Shown here in pieces: positions 62,443 to 64,000 of a DNA stretch of 64,000 bases. The DNA is from Acinetobacter lactucae (GTDB taxonomy: Bacteria; Pseudomonadota; Gammaproteobacteria; Pseudomonadales; Moraxellaceae): assembly GCF_001605885.1 (NCBI RefSeq), contig NZ_LRPE01000037.1:62001-126000 (forward strand), written 5' to 3'. Both the position numbers and the translations under genes were made by a program. Numbering within the stretch: the stretch's first letter is position 1; each line of letters opens with the position of its first letter. The notes under the pieces are model-generated. The model was not told the DNA's origin. It worked only from the letters and a program-made list of their open reading frames with translations, and ran no database searches.

Positions 62443-63467
62443 TAATGAGTTTCTAGTAAATTAACTTGCTCAACTTGTACATCACTCATCAAATTTCCTT
62501 CAGCCAATAGCTGATTAAAATAGTTTTCGACTACTACTGCTTGTTCAGCAGTACTTTCAACTTTATACATATTTTGGCGGAATTCGTTACTTGAACGTAA
62601 TCCTTTGGTGTACCAAGCAATGTGTTTACGAGCAATACGGCATCCAGAATATTCACCATAAAATTGATAAAGTTCTGATAAATGCCCAAGTAATACCTGT
62701 TTCACCTCTTCAATATTAGGTGCAGCTAAGTACTCTCCAGTTTTTAAATAATGAGCAATTTCACGGAAAATCCATGGTCGGCCTTGAGCAGCACGACCAA
62801 TCATGATTGCATCAGCTCCAGTGTAATCCAGTACATATTTCGCTTTTTCAGGACTATCAATATCACCGTTCGCAATAAGTGGAATATTGATTAATTCTTT
62901 AACATGTTTGATTAAATCATAGCGTGCCGTATTTAAATACATATCTTCACGGGTACGGCCATGTAACGCTAGCGCAGCAATTCCTGCTTCTTCTGCTCTC
63001 TTTGCGACTCTTAAAATATTTTCTTGACCATTTAAAAAGCCCAAACGGGTTTTTAAAGTCACAGGAACATCAACAGCTGCGACAACCGCATCAAGAATTC
63101 GCGCCACCAAGTCTTCATCTTGTAATAATGCTGAGCCGGCAAGTTTGTTACATACTTTCTTGGCCGGACATCCCATATTAATATCAACAATTTGTGCGCC
63201 ATTTGCGACTTGATAACGTGCAGCCTCTGCTAACTGTTCAGGATCAGAACCTGCAATTTGAGCAGAGATTGGGGCGAGTTCACCATCAAAATTTGCACGG
63301 TAGAGGCTCTTCTTGCTCATCCGCAAAGTTTTATCGGCAGTCATCATTTCACTGACGGCATGGCCGGCACCAAAATACTTGCAGAGTGTTCTAAATGGAC
63401 GGTCAGTGACTCCGGCCATAGGAGCAACAATTAAATTATTTGACAGTTGATAGGGACCAATATACAT
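62442..63467 (-). CDS. dusB: DusB, tRNA-dihydrouridine synthase
   Basis: DusB reduces specific uridines to dihydrouridine in tRNA using FMN and NADPH. The 341-residue protein shows NLIVAPMAGVTDRPFR near the N-terminus, NMGCPAKKVCNKLAGSALLQ with catalytic Cys100, LKTRLGF, ALHGRTREDMY, IPLIANGDIDSPEKA and GADAIMIGRAAQGRPWIF. Length and the CPAKKVC motif select DusB over DusA and DusC. The fis gene does not follow here; instead the next stop region is a terminator shared with the convergent flavoprotein gene. Strong match. Confidence 0.94.
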   Translation of the reverse strand: MYIGPYQLSNNLIVAPMAGVTDRPFRTLCKYFGAGHAVSEMMTADKTLRMSKKSLYRANFDGELAPISAQIAGSDPEQLAEAARYQVANGAQIVDINMGCPAKKVCNKLAGSALLQDEDLVARILDAVVAAVDVPVTLKTRLGFLNGQENILRVAKRAEEAGIAALALHGRTREDMYLNTARYDLIKHVKELINIPLIANGDIDSPEKAKYVLDYTGADAIMIGRAAQGRPWIFREIAHYLKTGEYLAAPNIEEVKQVLLGHLSELYQFYGEYSGCRIARKHIAWYTKGLRSSNEFRQNMYKVESTAEQAVVVENYFNQLLAEGNLMSDVQVEQVNLLETH

Positions 63468-63550
63468 ATATATTCATACAATTGATGATCAACATAGTAT
63501 ACTTCATCCGCTTAATCGGCTCATCTTTTTATGCAGGTGCTTTCCTCGCC

Positions 63551-64000
63551 ATGAACAAACCGTTGTCTTCCCGTTTTTTATTAAAATCATTCGGCATGGC
63601 TGCCGTATGCATGAGTTTAGCTGCTTGTGGTGATAAAGCTTGGTGGTCAAACAATGATGAGCCTGAACTAGAAAGCCAACAGATTAAACGTCTAATCCCA
63701 TCGCGTGTGAATGATCGTGAGTCTTGGGCTAATGATATCGATGATATTATGCAAGATTTAGATGTACCTAAAACTAAAAAAAATGTATGCAGCATTATTG
63801 CCGTGGTGGATCAAGAGTCGAATTTTGTAGCAGATCCACAAGTCCCTGGGCTAGGCACAAAAGCAGTTCAAGAAGTAAATACTCGTTTACAAGAAAAATT
63901 CGAAGCAAAACTGGGTCAAAAAATTGGTGGTACAGTTGCAGGCTATTTTGAAGAAGTTCTTAAAACCCAGCCATCACCAGACGACAATTATATGAGTCGT
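63551..64000 (+). CDS. DUF1615-type lipoprotein (cut by right edge)
   Basis: The first 150 codons are in the window and the frame is open to the end. The N-terminus MNKPLSSRFLLKSFGMAAVCMSLAACGD has a lipobox ending LAAC, so it is a lipoprotein. The mature part (SNNDEPELESQQIKRLIPSRVNDRESWANDIDDIM, later AVVDQESNFVADPQVPGLG) is typical of DUF1615 proteins, whose VxQESxF pattern recalls lysozyme-like transglycosylases; the activity is unproven. AGGTG lies 13 bases before the ATG. It is divergent from dusB with 83 bases between starts. Confidence 0.8.
   Translation, partial: MNKPLSSRFLLKSFGMAAVCMSLAACGDKAWWSNNDEPELESQQIKRLIPSRVNDRESWANDIDDIMQDLDVPKTKKNVCSIIAVVDQESNFVADPQVPGLGTKAVQEVNTRLQEKFEAKLGQKIGGTVAGYFEEVLKTQPSPDDNYMSR

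Noticed and set aside
1-64000. tRNA, rRNA, CRISPR, insertion sequence, prophage
   Set aside because: No cloverleaf-type sequence, repeat-spacer array, transposase, integrase or phage structural gene was seen on either strand.

Overview
The window looks like a chromosomal segment of a low-GC gammaproteobacterium, almost certainly Acinetobacter and probably the A. baumannii/calcoaceticus group. The pointers are a Bap-type adhesin N-terminus, the dat-ddc operon for 1,3-diaminopropane, a dimeric and a monomeric NADP isocitrate dehydrogenase about 1 kb apart, and A+T-rich spacers with short GC hairpin terminators. This is recognition from sequence, not a database result. I found no rRNA, tRNA, insertion sequence, prophage or CRISPR array; most of it reads as core chromosome.

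Layout. 1-7.1 kb: the 5' end of a Bap-like adhesin gene (cut by the left edge), a SohB-like S49 peptidase, and the phosphate uptake operon pstS-pstC-pstA-pstB (leftward) with a candidate Pho box and a hairpin between pstS and pstC. 7.4-13.1 kb: an aromatic amino acid module (AroP-like permease, arylpyruvate decarboxylase, Lrp-type regulator, aldehyde dehydrogenase) tied together by a shared 17-bp dyad. 13.1-16.0 kb: dat-ddc. 16.5-22.7 kb: a SIMPL protein, a TetR regulator facing a DUF4442 hotdog protein, a desaturase plus ferredoxin reductase pair facing a DesT/FabR-like regulator, and an AI-2E-family permease. 22.7-32.5 kb: rapA, rluA, a degenerate EntB-like protein, hemL, thiE, an Mpo1-like protein, a CYTH-CHAD triphosphatase and two small conserved proteins. 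32.5-48.6 kb: an M16 peptidase, a PhzF-like protein, a cystine symporter (tcyP), a LysR regulator facing an MFS exporter with a small coupled ORF, icd, rluE, monomeric icd, an M61 peptidase and a DD-carboxypeptidase. 48.6-52.1 kb: ndh, slyD, phrB. 52.3-60.3 kb: an exopolysaccharide locus. 60.5-64 kb: a VIT-family transporter, a nitronate monooxygenase-like protein, dusB and the start of a DUF1615 lipoprotein.

The most interesting part is 52.3-60.3 kb. Two convergent operons overlap at their 3' ends. The rightward one encodes a four-helix membrane protein with a degenerate GGDEF-like tail, an unknown membrane protein, a processive GT2 synthase, a BcsB-like periplasmic protein and an anchored TIM-barrel-like protein. 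The leftward one encodes an NfrA-like TPR/outer-membrane protein and a WecB-type UDP-GlcNAc 2-epimerase. The set combines cellulose (Bcs) logic with the E. coli NfrA/NfrB/WecB glycan system and predicts a secreted, probably ManNAc-containing, polymer. Other leads are a dead EntB-like isochorismatase/carrier protein, tandem TetR operators, the compensated Lrp-type dyads and a possible pseudoknot in the icd2 leader.
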